From Mycolicibacterium komossense (GTDB lineage: Bacteria > Actinomycetota > Actinomycetes > Mycobacteriales > Mycobacteriaceae), in assembly GCF_025822605.1 (NCBI RefSeq), contig NZ_JACKTY010000033.1, positions 62,509 through 126,508 on the forward strand: a DNA stretch of 64,000 nucleotides. The letters run 5' to 3'. Every line of letters starts with the position of its first letter. The stretch's first letter is position 1. The notes beneath the pieces were generated by a model. The model had not been told where the DNA came from, did no database searches, and saw only the letters and a program-made list of their open reading frames with translations. The translations under genes and the position numbers were made by a program. Shown one piece after another: positions 42,553 through 50,877 of this stretch.

Positions 42553-42906
42553 TCACAGACGATGGGTGATCCAGCGGATGAGCAGCATTGCGACCGCGAT
42601 GAGCTGTCGCAGCGGGCCAGGCGGGCGGCCTGCGTCGAGATCCTCGCTCTCAACGCTGCTGAGCTCCGCGCCGTAACCGACTTTCCGCACAGCGTCGCAG
42701 AGTTCGGCGACACTGATATCGCGGCCGGCATCGATGGTGGCAACCTTGGTCGCGAACTTGACCGACGCGCGGACTCCTTCGATCTTGTTGAGTCTGTTCT
42801 CGACACGTGCTGCGCACATCCCGCAGGACATGCCGCTCACCTCAAGGTGGATTCGTCGGATTCCTGGCGCCTCGTCCACGGGCGTAGTCATTTCGGTCAA
42901 CGCCAT
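42553..42906 (-). CDS. HMA domain plus one helix: truncated P1B-ATPase N-terminus
   Basis: 117 residues. The HMA domain has the metal site GMSCGMCAARVE and then 'VRASVKFATKVATIDA', very close to the N-terminus of the Cu+ ATPase at 51507-53849. After a short linker it enters the first membrane helix ('LRQLIAVAMLLIRWITHRL') and stops. It is either the relic of a second ATPase or a membrane-tethered copper chaperone. A GTGAGGA precedes the ATG. It is 144 bases past cbiO in the same direction. Confidence 0.75.
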   Translation of the reverse strand: MALTEMTTPVDEAPGIRRIHLEVSGMSCGMCAARVENRLNKIEGVRASVKFATKVATIDAGRDISVAELCDAVRKVGYGAELSSVESEDLDAGRPPGPLRQLIAVAMLLIRWITHRL

Positions 42907-43050
42907 TCCTCACTGCCGCGGCGGCTTCTGCCACCCTGTGCAGTAGAGGTCGTGTGGGGTCCGGCAAGGGTTCCCAGCCGAGGCGGAATACCGTCAACCG
43001 GTGGGCATCAGGCGTCCCCGGCCCGGTTGGGGCCGGACGTTCGCCGGGCG

Positions 43051-43830
43051 CTATCGCCTCACCTGACGGGGGATCGACCGAACGTGGTCGATCGTGAAAC
43101 CCCACGGCAATTCGAGGCGATGCCGCGCAAGGAGGTCGGTATCGGCCAGCACGTCGAGAACGTCGCCGTCGGCGACCACCGCACCGGCATCCATCACCAC
43201 GGCGCGGTCGCACAGCTGTGCGGCATACGGCAGGTCGTGGGTGACCACCAAAAGTGTTGCTGTCAAAGTCATTAGCGTCTCGGCGAGCTCTCGCCGCGCT
43301 ACCGGGTCCAGATTGGCGGACGGCTCGTCGAGTACCAGGATCTCGGGGTCGCAGGCCAGTACGGTGGCCAGGGCTGCGCGACGCCGCTGCCCTCCCGAGA
43401 GGTGAGCAGGGCTGCGATCGGCCAGATCGGTCAGCGACACCACTTCGAGTGCGTCGCGCACCCGGATGGCGAGTTCTTCGCCGCGCAGGCCGAAGTTCGC
43501 CGGGCCGAACGCGACGTCCTGTGCGACTGTGGGCATGAACAGCTGGTCGTCGGGGTCTTGGAACACCAGCCCGACGCGTCGGCGGACATCCCGGAGGTTC
43601 TTGCGCACGACGGGTATGTCGCTGATCTCGACCGATCCCGATGTGGCTGTCAGGACCCCGTTGAGGTGCAGCATCAGCGTCGTTTTGCCGGCGCCGTTGG
43701 GACCGAGCAGCGCGACGCGCTCGCCTGCCGCGATGGTGAGGTCGACACCACTGATCGCCACCTGCCCGTCGGGGTACGCGTGGTGCAGGCCGTGTACTCG
43801 AATAGTGCCCGCGCTCAACGGCTTACCCAT
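43051..43830 (-). CDS. cbiO: CbiO, ATPase of cobalt ECF transporter
   Basis: A 259-residue ABC ATPase from ATG 43830, which overlaps the cbiQ end. Walker A is GPNGAGKTT, the Q-loop is 'VFQDPDDQLF' (typical of ECF ATPases), the signature is LSGGQ, Walker B is 'ILVLDEPSANLD' and the H-loop is 'VVTHDL'. It powers uptake through CbiQ and CbiM. It is the last gene of the cbiMNQO set. Confidence 0.93.
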   Translation of the reverse strand: MGKPLSAGTIRVHGLHHAYPDGQVAISGVDLTIAAGERVALLGPNGAGKTTLMLHLNGVLTATSGSVEISDIPVVRKNLRDVRRRVGLVFQDPDDQLFMPTVAQDVAFGPANFGLRGEELAIRVRDALEVVSLTDLADRSPAHLSGGQRRRAALATVLACDPEILVLDEPSANLDPVARRELAETLMTLTATLLVVTHDLPYAAQLCDRAVVMDAGAVVADGDVLDVLADTDLLARHRLELPWGFTIDHVRSIPRQVRR

Positions 43831-44591
43831 GCAGCGGCAGACACCGTGACCGCGGCAGCGGCCGGCAGCATCACCAGACACCACTGTGTCGTACCTGCTC
43901 TGGCTCCGGCGCCGACGGACGCCAAATCCGGTATCCGGCCGTCGAATCCCCGCGACAGCATCGCCAGATACACCCGCTCGCCTCGCTCGTAGGATCTCAG
44001 GAACAGCGCACCCACGCCCTTGGCGATGGCCCCGGCCTGGTTCAGAGCACGAGGGGAGTCGCCGCGCGACATCCGTGCCATCCGCATCCGGGTGGCCTCA
44101 GCCGACAGCAGGTCGACGTACCGGATCATCAGTACCAGCATCGAGGTGATCAATGCGGGCACCCCGAGCCGGCTCAGTCCGGCCGGAAGTTCACGCACGG
44201 ACGTGGTGGCCGCAAGGGTCAGTGACCCCGCGACTCCCAGCGTGCCCTTGATGACGATTCCCCATGCCGCATACAGGCCGGTCACCGAAAGATGCAGTCC
44301 CGCAAACTCAATTCGGTCACCGCCCTCGGAGAACGGCAGCAGTACAGCGAGAATGAGGAACGGCGCTTCGATCAGCATCCTGGGCAGGATCCATTGCAGT
44401 GGAATCCGCGCGATGCTCCAGACGCCAAGAATTATCGCCGCGTAGATCGCAAAGGGCCAGAACATCTCCCGAGGGGTGGCGACCACGGCGAGGACGAACA
44501 CCAGCAGGCAGGCGATCTTGACCTCGACGGGCGCCCGATGAACGGCCGAGTCACCATCACGATAGAGCGGGTGAGCGTGGCCCGCTCCCAC
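43815..44591 (-). CDS. cbiQ: CbiQ, transmembrane coupling protein of cobalt transporter
   Basis: 258 residues, ~5-6 helices. The cytoplasmic coupling helices contain 'LMIRYVDLLSAEATRMRMARMSRG' and 'FLRSYERGERVYLAMLSRGFDG', the two Ala-Arg-Gly-like motifs that dock on the ATPase. It starts at GTG 44591, sharing one base with the cbiN stop codon, and overlaps cbiO by 16 bases. Confidence 0.93.
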   Translation of the reverse strand: MGAGHAHPLYRDGDSAVHRAPVEVKIACLLVFVLAVVATPREMFWPFAIYAAIILGVWSIARIPLQWILPRMLIEAPFLILAVLLPFSEGGDRIEFAGLHLSVTGLYAAWGIVIKGTLGVAGSLTLAATTSVRELPAGLSRLGVPALITSMLVLMIRYVDLLSAEATRMRMARMSRGDSPRALNQAGAIAKGVGALFLRSYERGERVYLAMLSRGFDGRIPDLASVGAGARAGTTQWCLVMLPAAAAVTVSAAAWVSR

Positions 44592-44971
44592 TACTGGCCT
44601 GTCGTCGTGGTGGGCTTTACCTTGGCGGGCTTGTTGGTGCGCGCGATCAGCCAGAAGGCCCCTCCCGCTACCGCAACCGTGACCAGGACGCCGATGATCC
44701 CGGCGATGCCGCTGGTGGCCTTGTTCCCCTCTACCGCGTAGTCGGCCAACGGGGATGCGGACATCGCGTGTTCCTTGGCGTTCTGGGCGATGCAGCTACC
44801 CGTCAACTCTTCGGCACCGTCGACCTCGACGACCTCGCAACCTTTGAGGGTCGCGGAGTCCAGGCCGTCCGGACTTGAGCTGGCGAAATAGGACACGATG
44901 CCGGCGATGATCACGGTGGCTGCCGCAAACGCGACCCAAAACGCCCAGCGGCGATGCGGTGCGGTGGTCAT
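44591..44971 (-). CDS. cbiN: CbiN, PDGLE-type accessory subunit of cobalt transporter
   Basis: 126 residues with one helix at each end and the signature 'SSPDGLDSATLKG' after the first. The loop between the helices (~45-85) carries two cysteines, 'GCEVV' and 'SCIAQN', outside the usual motif. CbiN opens the metal path in CbiM. The start overlaps the cbiM stop as ATGA. Confidence 0.9.
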   Translation of the reverse strand: MTTAPHRRWAFWVAFAAATVIIAGIVSYFASSSPDGLDSATLKGCEVVEVDGAEELTGSCIAQNAKEHAMSASPLADYAVEGNKATSGIAGIIGVLVTVAVAGGAFWLIARTNKPAKVKPTTTTGQ

Positions 44972-45660
44972 ACCGAAACCGCTTCCTGGCGCGCAGCGCG
45001 GCTACGTCGCAGTAGATACACCAGGTCCGGTCGCGATCGGGCCACGGCCATCACGGTCAAAGCGGTGATGACGCCTTCGCCGACACCGATCAGCACATGA
45101 GTGCCCAACATGTAGGTCGCCACTGTCCCCAACGACGCCGAGGCTGCACCGCCGATGGCATATTCAAGAACGAAACCCATTGATGCGCAGACGGTTCCGA
45201 TTACCGCGGCGAGGAACGCGATGATCCCCAACGCGGGCACCGAGATGTTCTTGGTGCGGCGGCGAGCGATCGAATACATCAGTAGCGCTGAGGTGTAGCC
45301 GGCGGCGACCCCGATCAGCGCCATGTTGGTGATGTTGGTTCCGAGAGCTGTCACACCTCCGTCGGCAAACAGGAGGGACTGCACCACCAGCACGATGGAA
45401 ATGCAGAGCGCGCCGGTGTACGGGCCGACCAGAATCGCGGCGAGGGCACCTCCGAGAAGGTGCCCGCTCACACCGGGCAGGATGGGGAAGTTCACCATCT
45501 GTACCGCGAAGATGAAGGCAGCCACCAGACCCGCCAGGGGGACGGTGCGCTCGTCGAGTTCGGTGCGCGCCCGCCACGCACAGACGCCGATCACGAGCAC
45601 GGCGATAACCCCGAAGATCACCGAGGTCGGAGCGTCGACGATGCCATCGCTCATGTGCAT
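44968..45660 (-). CDS. cbiM: CbiM, substrate-specific subunit of cobalt transporter
   Basis: A 230-residue membrane protein. ATG 45660 is chosen because it yields the MHMSDGIV N-terminus, in which the free amine and His2 bind Co2+. The open frame begins seven codons earlier, but an extension there would spoil the site. Further ligand regions are 'FPILPGVSGHLLGG' and 'GTHVLIGVGEGVITAL'. It follows the ArsR gene by 53 bases and leads cbiN, cbiQ and cbiO. Cobalt serves B12 synthesis. Confidence 0.93.
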   Translation of the reverse strand: MHMSDGIVDAPTSVIFGVIAVLVIGVCAWRARTELDERTVPLAGLVAAFIFAVQMVNFPILPGVSGHLLGGALAAILVGPYTGALCISIVLVVQSLLFADGGVTALGTNITNMALIGVAAGYTSALLMYSIARRRTKNISVPALGIIAFLAAVIGTVCASMGFVLEYAIGGAASASLGTVATYMLGTHVLIGVGEGVITALTVMAVARSRPDLVYLLRRSRAARQEAVSV

Positions 45661-45713
45661 TGCCGTATAGACCGTACTCATCCGGAAAGCTTAGGACCCG
45701 CTGTAAACTCTGT

Positions 45714-46061
45714 CTAGCTGTTCAGATGAACACCAGGATCGCGGTGCTCGGCGCCGATCCAGTGCAGCAGGTCGTGCAGCGTGTGATCTTCTAATCGGTA
45801 GCCCACCGCACGCCCGACGCGGGTGGAACTCACGGTGCCCTGTCGGCGCAGCACCCGGAGTGCCTGCGAAACGACGTTCTCCGAGCGGCCGAGCTCTGCC
45901 GCCAGGTCACCGACGAAGATTCCAGGGGTGCGGTGCAGACTGAGCAGGATTTCCATTCGGTTGGGATCCGACAGCAGATCGAAGCGACGAGTCCACCCCG
46001 CGATGTCGACATCGGACAGCGCCGACGACACTTTCGTCACCTCGTCCCCGCGTTCCACCAC
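45714..46061 (-). CDS. ArsR/SmtB-family regulator, candidate Co/Ni sensor
   Basis: A 115-residue winged-helix protein. 'LLSDPNRMEILLSLH', 'VGDLAAELGRSENVVSQALRVLRRQGTVSSTRVGRAVGYRL' is the ArsR DNA-binding core. The C-terminal helix reads 'EDHTLHDLLHWIGAEHRDPGVH', with Asp and five His, like the alpha-5 Ni/Co site of NmtR/KmtR and unlike the thiol sites of arsenic or cadmium sensors. No cysteine is present. It sits directly upstream of cbiM in the same direction, so it very probably controls the cobalt transporter. Confidence 0.85.
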   Translation of the reverse strand: MVERGDEVTKVSSALSDVDIAGWTRRFDLLSDPNRMEILLSLHRTPGIFVGDLAAELGRSENVVSQALRVLRRQGTVSSTRVGRAVGYRLEDHTLHDLLHWIGAEHRDPGVHLNS

Positions 46062-46106
46062 ACCGAATCTAGTCCAGTTGACCCGGTCGTCGGAGTGCGC
46101 TTCCGG

Positions 46107-47675
46107 TCACCAGACCCGGAAGGCTGCTGATGTGACGACGGCATCGGATGTACTGAACTCGACGGTGAGGTTCAGTGTCCACGAACCCGGCAGTGGCACA
46201 ACGGCGTAGGTGCTGCGCCACTCTCCGCCAGCCGTCGGCTCGAATTTGACCTTGAGGGCGGCGACCCCCGCATCGTCGGACGAGAGCGTGCCACTGACCG
46301 CTTCGGCGGCCGTCGGGCGGCCCTGCGGGTTGAGTGCGGTGACCGATATCGAGGTCGGCCCGCGGCGGGTCGTGTCGATGTGAATTCGCGCTGATCGGCT
46401 ATCCAGTGGTGCTGTCAACGACACCGGCGGCCCGAAGGTCGTGCGGGCCGGAGCCTGCGATATCAGAGCCGTTGTCGCTACCAGAACGGCCAGACCCAGC
46501 ACCATCTCTGCGGGGACGGTGCGCCGCAACACTTTCGGATCGAGTCGTCGCTGCCCGATGTAGGCGACGGCCAGCATGACCGTGACGAGCGAAAGCTTGA
46601 CTGTCAGCGTGATGCCGTATCCGGTTGACCACAGCGCCTCCACCGGCTGGACCTGACGCCACGCCTGGTACTCGCCACTGAGGATCAGCACCGAGATGCA
46701 GGCGAACGCCGTCGACGACCAACGGCGCAGGTTGTCGGTACGGCCCGACGGCAGCACGGCGACAAGGAGCGCGACCAGTCCGCCCAACCACACGGTCATC
46801 GCCACGACGTGCGCCGCAGTCACCGGTGTCGCGAGCCACATCTGCTCACCTGCTCCGGCATGACCGCAGATCACCACCGTCACAGTCACACCTGCGGTGC
46901 ACGCTGCAACCACGCCGGTCCACCCACGTTGTGGCCGACGCAACGCGATGCCCAGCATGGCGATGAGGACGACACGGACAAGGAGAACGACACCAGTGCG
47001 GGAGCTCAGCGTCTCGTTGAGCGCATCAGTCGAAAATGCCGCCGACCAGCCCAGATTGAGCGCCTCGGGTCCTTGCATGAGAAATTGCGTGACCGTGGCG
47101 AGGCCGATGATAACCCAGCCGCATCCGATCAGCATTCGGATCCGGACCAGTCCCAGCGCCCAGGGCCACAGTATCCGGCAGACGAGCGCGAGACCCGCGC
47201 ACAGCACCAGCCCGACGTCCACGACGCCGCCCGCAATGTCGGCGGTGCGGGTCAGCGAACCCGAGCGGTCGGCCGGGGCGACCGCCGGGGCGCCGGCGTC
47301 CTGACCGATGCCGAAACTGATCGATCCGGAGACGACGTGGGTGTCCGCGGAGACCACCCGCCAGGTCGCTGCATAGCTACCCTGCGGCACATGTGGTTTC
47401 AGCGGGATCACCACGGTGGTGCCGTCGGTCGACAACTGGGCCGAGCCGCTGTCGGCCCGGTCGCCCGTCATCGAGATGACCTGTGCTGCACCGGGTACCA
47501 ATCGGACGGACTCATCGAATGTCAGCGTGACCGCTGCCGGGGACGAATCAACGCGGGCGCCGTCCTCTGGTGAGCTGGCCACCAGTACGGCGTGAGCATT
47601 TGCCGGCGCTGCTGTCAGAACGAGTATCGCCAGTGCCGATATCGCAGCTGTCAGCAGCGCCGCACACGATCTCAA
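46107..47675 (-). CDS. CopC-CopD fusion copper protein
   Basis: A 522-residue protein whose TTG start (47675) overlaps the ycnI stop as TTGA. The signal peptide ends ANA, leaving a mature CopC domain that begins with His (HAVLVASSPEDGA). With 'SADTHVVSGS' this gives the N-terminal Cu(II) site of CopC. Helices from ~150 to 420 are CopD-like, with 'TAAHVVAMTVWLGGLVAL' and other conserved His. The last ~110 residues form an extracytoplasmic beta domain. It probably binds copper at the outer face and moves it inward. Part of the DUF5134-ycnI-copCD-arsR-cbi gene string. Confidence 0.9.
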   Translation of the reverse strand: MRSCAALLTAAISALAILVLTAAPANAHAVLVASSPEDGARVDSSPAAVTLTFDESVRLVPGAAQVISMTGDRADSGSAQLSTDGTTVVIPLKPHVPQGSYAATWRVVSADTHVVSGSISFGIGQDAGAPAVAPADRSGSLTRTADIAGGVVDVGLVLCAGLALVCRILWPWALGLVRIRMLIGCGWVIIGLATVTQFLMQGPEALNLGWSAAFSTDALNETLSSRTGVVLLVRVVLIAMLGIALRRPQRGWTGVVAACTAGVTVTVVICGHAGAGEQMWLATPVTAAHVVAMTVWLGGLVALLVAVLPSGRTDNLRRWSSTAFACISVLILSGEYQAWRQVQPVEALWSTGYGITLTVKLSLVTVMLAVAYIGQRRLDPKVLRRTVPAEMVLGLAVLVATTALISQAPARTTFGPPVSLTAPLDSRSARIHIDTTRRGPTSISVTALNPQGRPTAAEAVSGTLSSDDAGVAALKVKFEPTAGGEWRSTYAVVPLPGSWTLNLTVEFSTSDAVVTSAAFRVW

Positions 47676-48367
47676 CTCTTGCGGCGAAGTAACGCCAGAT
47701 TCGCGATTCCGAGTAACGCCGCGATGATCGCGATGACCAGTCCGGCGATACCTGGCCATGCCGGCCCGCTGTCATGCGACAGCGGCATCGCACTGGCCGC
47801 TGGAGCATCCGCGTTCTTCTCCGATGTGTCCGACGCCAGCGTCAGCGTCGGAGCGGGGTGCTCCGGCTCAGCTTGGCCTTCGGCGGCCTTCTGATTCCAG
47901 TTCACTGTCGTGCCATCGCTGTAGAACTGCTCCGCAGGGAACGACATGCTGGCTGTCTTGGGGAGCGGACCGACGGAGAGGTTGAACTCGTCGAACTGAT
48001 TCGGCGGGATTCCCGCCTGTGGAGTGTCGGCCTTCCAGTCCACCACCGACACATATTGGGTCACCGGATTGCCGTCGTCATCTTTTTGCGGTGTGGCCAG
48101 GTTTTTCTTGGTCACAGTCGCGGTCCAGCCGGGCTTGGGCTGAACAGCTGCCGACAAGATCGGCGAGTCGTCGGGCAGGGTGACGCGTAGTTCTGTCGTC
48201 GATGCGGTGTCGGATTCCGAGGGCACCCGGAACGTCACGACGCCGTACCCCCCTTGGTTCGCGTCGGTTCCGGATACTTCCACGTGGGCCAGGGCCGGTG
48301 CGGCGAACCCGATCGCTGCGATCGCTGCCGCGACTGTTGCTGCGGTAGTGCGTAATACATTTCTCAC
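47672..48367 (-). CDS. YcnI (DUF1775) copper-binding membrane-anchored protein
   Basis: 231 residues. The signal peptide ends ALA and the mature protein begins HVEV, supplying the His and Glu of the YcnI copper site. The DUF1775 domain reads 'GYGVVTFRVPSES', 'LRVTLPDDSPI', 'KPGWTATV', 'VVDWKAD' and 'FDEFNLSVGPLP'. A C-terminal helix (~205-225) with basic end anchors it outside the membrane. It is translated together with copC-copD, with which it commonly occurs. Confidence 0.92.
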   Translation of the reverse strand: MRNVLRTTAATVAAAIAAIGFAAPALAHVEVSGTDANQGGYGVVTFRVPSESDTASTTELRVTLPDDSPILSAAVQPKPGWTATVTKKNLATPQKDDDGNPVTQYVSVVDWKADTPQAGIPPNQFDEFNLSVGPLPKTASMSFPAEQFYSDGTTVNWNQKAAEGQAEPEHPAPTLTLASDTSEKNADAPAASAMPLSHDSGPAWPGIAGLVIAIIAALLGIANLALLRRKS

Positions 48368-48411
48368 GGTGTGATGTCCTTACTGGTGTCCATGTTGATC
48401 GGCACGCGAAA

Positions 48412-48984
48412 TCAGGAGATGAGGGCTGCGAAGGCCACCCCCATCCCCGCCGTCATCAGCAGATTGGCATAGGGCCGCTGCGGTCCGCGGATCAGAACGA
48501 AGAATGACCGCAGCGCGGCGCCGAAGAAGAGCGCGGCCGACATCCCGCAGGTCCCCACCACCCACAACGGTGTGCCGAGCGATTCGACAGTGACATTGCT
48601 ACCGCCGGTCATGTTCACGTGCTGCATACCGGCCATCGCGCCGGCTCCGGAGGCCGGCGGCATCATCGACGGCGGCATAGCGACCGCCATCAGCACCATC
48701 GAGCCCATCATCGCGGCGTGATAGAAGGCGTGACCCAGGCGAGTGTCGTACAGACCCAGATAAGCGAAGTACAACGCAGATGCGCTGAAGACCAGAACAT
48801 AAATCAGGGGGGAGATGGCCATGCCCCATGACCACGCCGTAGCGATCATTGCCGTTGCCATCAGCGCATGCAACGACCACGCGATCCGGGCTTGCCAGCT
48901 GCGCGCAGCACGGCACTGCGCCAGGTAGAGCCCAGCGCAGGTCGCGAACACAGCCGTCAGTGCCCAAGGCACAAGCACTGCCAT
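48412..48984 (-). CDS. DUF5134 membrane protein (second copy)
   Basis: 190 residues with ~5 helices, the family blocks 'WSLHALMATAMIATAWSWGM' and 'GHAFYHAAMMGSMVLMAVAM', and a Met/His loop 'MPPSMMPPASGAGAMAGMQHVNMTGG' in overlapping segments, a likely Cu(I)-binding region. It leads the minus-strand gene string with ycnI and copC-copD, so a copper role is supported by context twice in this window. It is divergent from the B12-riboswitch/NiCoT gene. Confidence 0.85.
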   Translation of the reverse strand: MAVLVPWALTAVFATCAGLYLAQCRAARSWQARIAWSLHALMATAMIATAWSWGMAISPLIYVLVFSASALYFAYLGLYDTRLGHAFYHAAMMGSMVLMAVAMPPSMMPPASGAGAMAGMQHVNMTGGSNVTVESLGTPLWVVGTCGMSAALFFGAALRSFFVLIRGPQRPYANLLMTAGMGVAFAALIS

Positions 48985-49069
48985 GCAGTAGAGGTCGGCG
49001 CATCCACCCGAATGGTTCCCTGGGAGTTTGCTGTGCGGTTGGGCATCCCGGCATCGGTTGGGCTAAATT

Positions 49070-49175
49070 TCAATCGTTCATCGTGAGCAGTGCGGAAACC
49101 GGTGTCAATCCGGTGCGGTCGCGCCACTGTGTCCGAGGAATCGACTCCATGTCGGCACCTCGGAAGCCAGACCCG
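49070..49175 (+). ncRNA. Cobalamin riboswitch
   Basis: The conserved core is present in order: GCGGAAACCGGTG (49092-49104), CAATCCGGTGCGG (49106-49118), the B12 box GCGCCACTGT (49121-49130) and the closing GGAAGCCAGACC (49162-49173). A -10-like TAAATT at 49064-49069 places transcription start a few bases before the element. It lies 56 bases upstream of the NiCoT start, so adenosylcobalamin would shut off cobalt import. Confidence 0.93.
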
Positions 49176-49230
49176 TCGCTCGCGGACCCACAGTGGGGCG
49201 CGCACACCCCGGAAAGTTGGGCCTCAGCTC

Positions 49231-50355
49231 ATGCCCGATTCAGTTTCAGCCACTCCGTCCTCCGGGGCGATGGTTCATCGTCTCGTCGCCTCCTGGAACC
49301 GCAGGGACTGGCTCGAGGTCGGCGCGCTGACCGCCGTCATCGCCGCCCTGCACATCGTGGGCTTCGGTGCGTTGCTGCTGTTTGTGGCGCCCAACCACTA
49401 TCAGGTCGGGACGCAGGTGTTCGGCGTCGGACTCGGTGTCACCGCTTACACTTTCGGCCTGCGGCACGCCTTCGATGCCGATCACATCGCAGCCATCGAC
49501 AACACCACGCGCAAGCTGATGGCCGACGGCAGCAAGCCGAAATCGGTCGGCTTCTGGTTCGCGATGGGGCATTCGACCATGGTGCTGTTGATGGCAGTAC
49601 TGGTGGTCGCGGGAACCCGCGCTGTCAGTTCACTACTCAACGATGACTCTCCGGTCAAAAACGCTCTCGGGCTGGCCGGCACTCTGGCCTCCGGCGGGTT
49701 TCTCTGGCTGATCGGCATCATCAACCTCGTCGCTCTGATCGGTATCTGGCGGGTGTTCACCGGGCTTCGCAGGGGACAGTTCAACGAGCAGGAACTCGAA
49801 GACGCGCTGGATAATCGCGGATTCCTCGCCCGGATATTGCGCCCCATCATGAAACGCATCAAGCGGCCGGCCCAGATGTACCCGGTCGGTGTCCTGTTCG
49901 GTCTCGGCTTCGACACGGCCACCGAAGTCGCGTTACTCGCGCTGGCCGGCACCGGAGCCGCGGCCGGTTTGCCTTGGTATGCGGTCCTGGTGCTGCCGGT
50001 ACTGTTCGCCGCAGGCATGAGCCTGATGGATACCGCGGACGGACTCTTCATGACAGTGGCCTACGACTGGGCGTTCGCCAATCCGGTCCGCAAGATCTAC
50101 TACAACATGACCATCACCGGGCTCTCGGTGGCGGTCGCATTGCTGATCGGGAGCATCGAACTGATCTCAGTTCTGCACGACGACCTAGAACTGCAGGACC
50201 CGGTTACCAACTGGGTCAGCGCGATCGATCTCAACAACGCCGGCTTTGCGATTGTCGGACTGTTTGTCATCACCTGGTTGTGCGCGGTGAGCTACTGGAA
50301 GATCGCCGGCGTCGAGAAGCGTTGGCAGGCCACGCCATCCGGAGGTGCGTCCTAG
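49231..50355 (+). CDS. NiCoT-family Ni/Co permease (HoxN/NixA type)
   Basis: A 374-residue permease with eight helices from ATG 49231. The signature 'RHAFDADHIAAIDN' is intact, as are 'FWFAMGHSTMVLLMA' and 'GLGFDTATEVALL' and 'AGMSLMDTADG'. It imports Co2+ or Ni2+ as a single-subunit carrier. The B12 riboswitch before it argues for cobalt as the main physiological substrate. The open frame continues upstream through the riboswitch but that part is not protein-coding. Confidence 0.93.
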   Translation: MPDSVSATPSSGAMVHRLVASWNRRDWLEVGALTAVIAALHIVGFGALLLFVAPNHYQVGTQVFGVGLGVTAYTFGLRHAFDADHIAAIDNTTRKLMADGSKPKSVGFWFAMGHSTMVLLMAVLVVAGTRAVSSLLNDDSPVKNALGLAGTLASGGFLWLIGIINLVALIGIWRVFTGLRRGQFNEQELEDALDNRGFLARILRPIMKRIKRPAQMYPVGVLFGLGFDTATEVALLALAGTGAAAGLPWYAVLVLPVLFAAGMSLMDTADGLFMTVAYDWAFANPVRKIYYNMTITGLSVAVALLIGSIELISVLHDDLELQDPVTNWVSAIDLNNAGFAIVGLFVITWLCAVSYWKIAGVEKRWQATPSGGAS

Positions 50356-50388
50356 CGCGGGAACTCTTCGCTAGTTCTGCCCGACTTA

Positions 50389-50877
50389 ATGCCCGTGCAG
50401 GCAGATGAGTTCACGCGGACGTTTCGCTCGATCGAGCGTCGCGTTCTCGAAGACGTGTACATCGGTCGGATCTTGCGCCTCGTCGTCATAGCCGCAGTAT
50501 TGGTGCTGGCGACGTCGGCGTTTCTCGGCGGTCGGTTCAGTGTTCGCTCCGCACGCGACGGCCTCAACGGTGACTGGCTCTCGGTAGTCGCGACGACGGT
50601 TTTCGTAATGGCATGCGGGGTCTCGCTGTGTGCGTTGGCGCGCAAGCGGTTTCGCTGGAGTTGCCTCGCGCTCTATTTCGATGCGCTTGCCTTGGTGACA
50701 GGCTTGGCGGCGGTGTGGTCGCAGCAGACAGGTCCCAGCGGCCTGTCCTGGTGGGCCCCGATGGGCGTTCTGGCCGCGACCGCGCTGGGGCTCGCGTGGT
50801 CCAGCGTCGTCGCGATACCGCTGGATCGCTCACAGCCCGATATGAGGGTGGCTACCGACCGCCGAGTCAGCCGGTGA
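50389..50877 (+). CDS. Small membrane protein downstream of NiCoT gene
   Basis: 162 residues with four predicted helices (~27-47, 62-82, 90-112, 122-140) and a polar N-terminus 'FTRTFRSIERRVLEDVYIGR'. It starts 33 bases after the permease and probably shares its transcript. Its end overlaps the end of sigC by 11 bases, tail to tail. Family not recognised. A link with SigC is possible from position only. Confidence 0.65.
   Translation: MPVQADEFTRTFRSIERRVLEDVYIGRILRLVVIAAVLVLATSAFLGGRFSVRSARDGLNGDWLSVVATTVFVMACGVSLCALARKRFRWSCLALYFDALALVTGLAAVWSQQTGPSGLSWWAPMGVLAATALGLAWSSVVAIPLDRSQPDMRVATDRRVSR

Noticed and set aside
42842..43275. Open frames on both strands around the cbiO 3' end
   Set aside because: Both are shadows; the CbiO ATPase motifs are continuous in the chosen frame.
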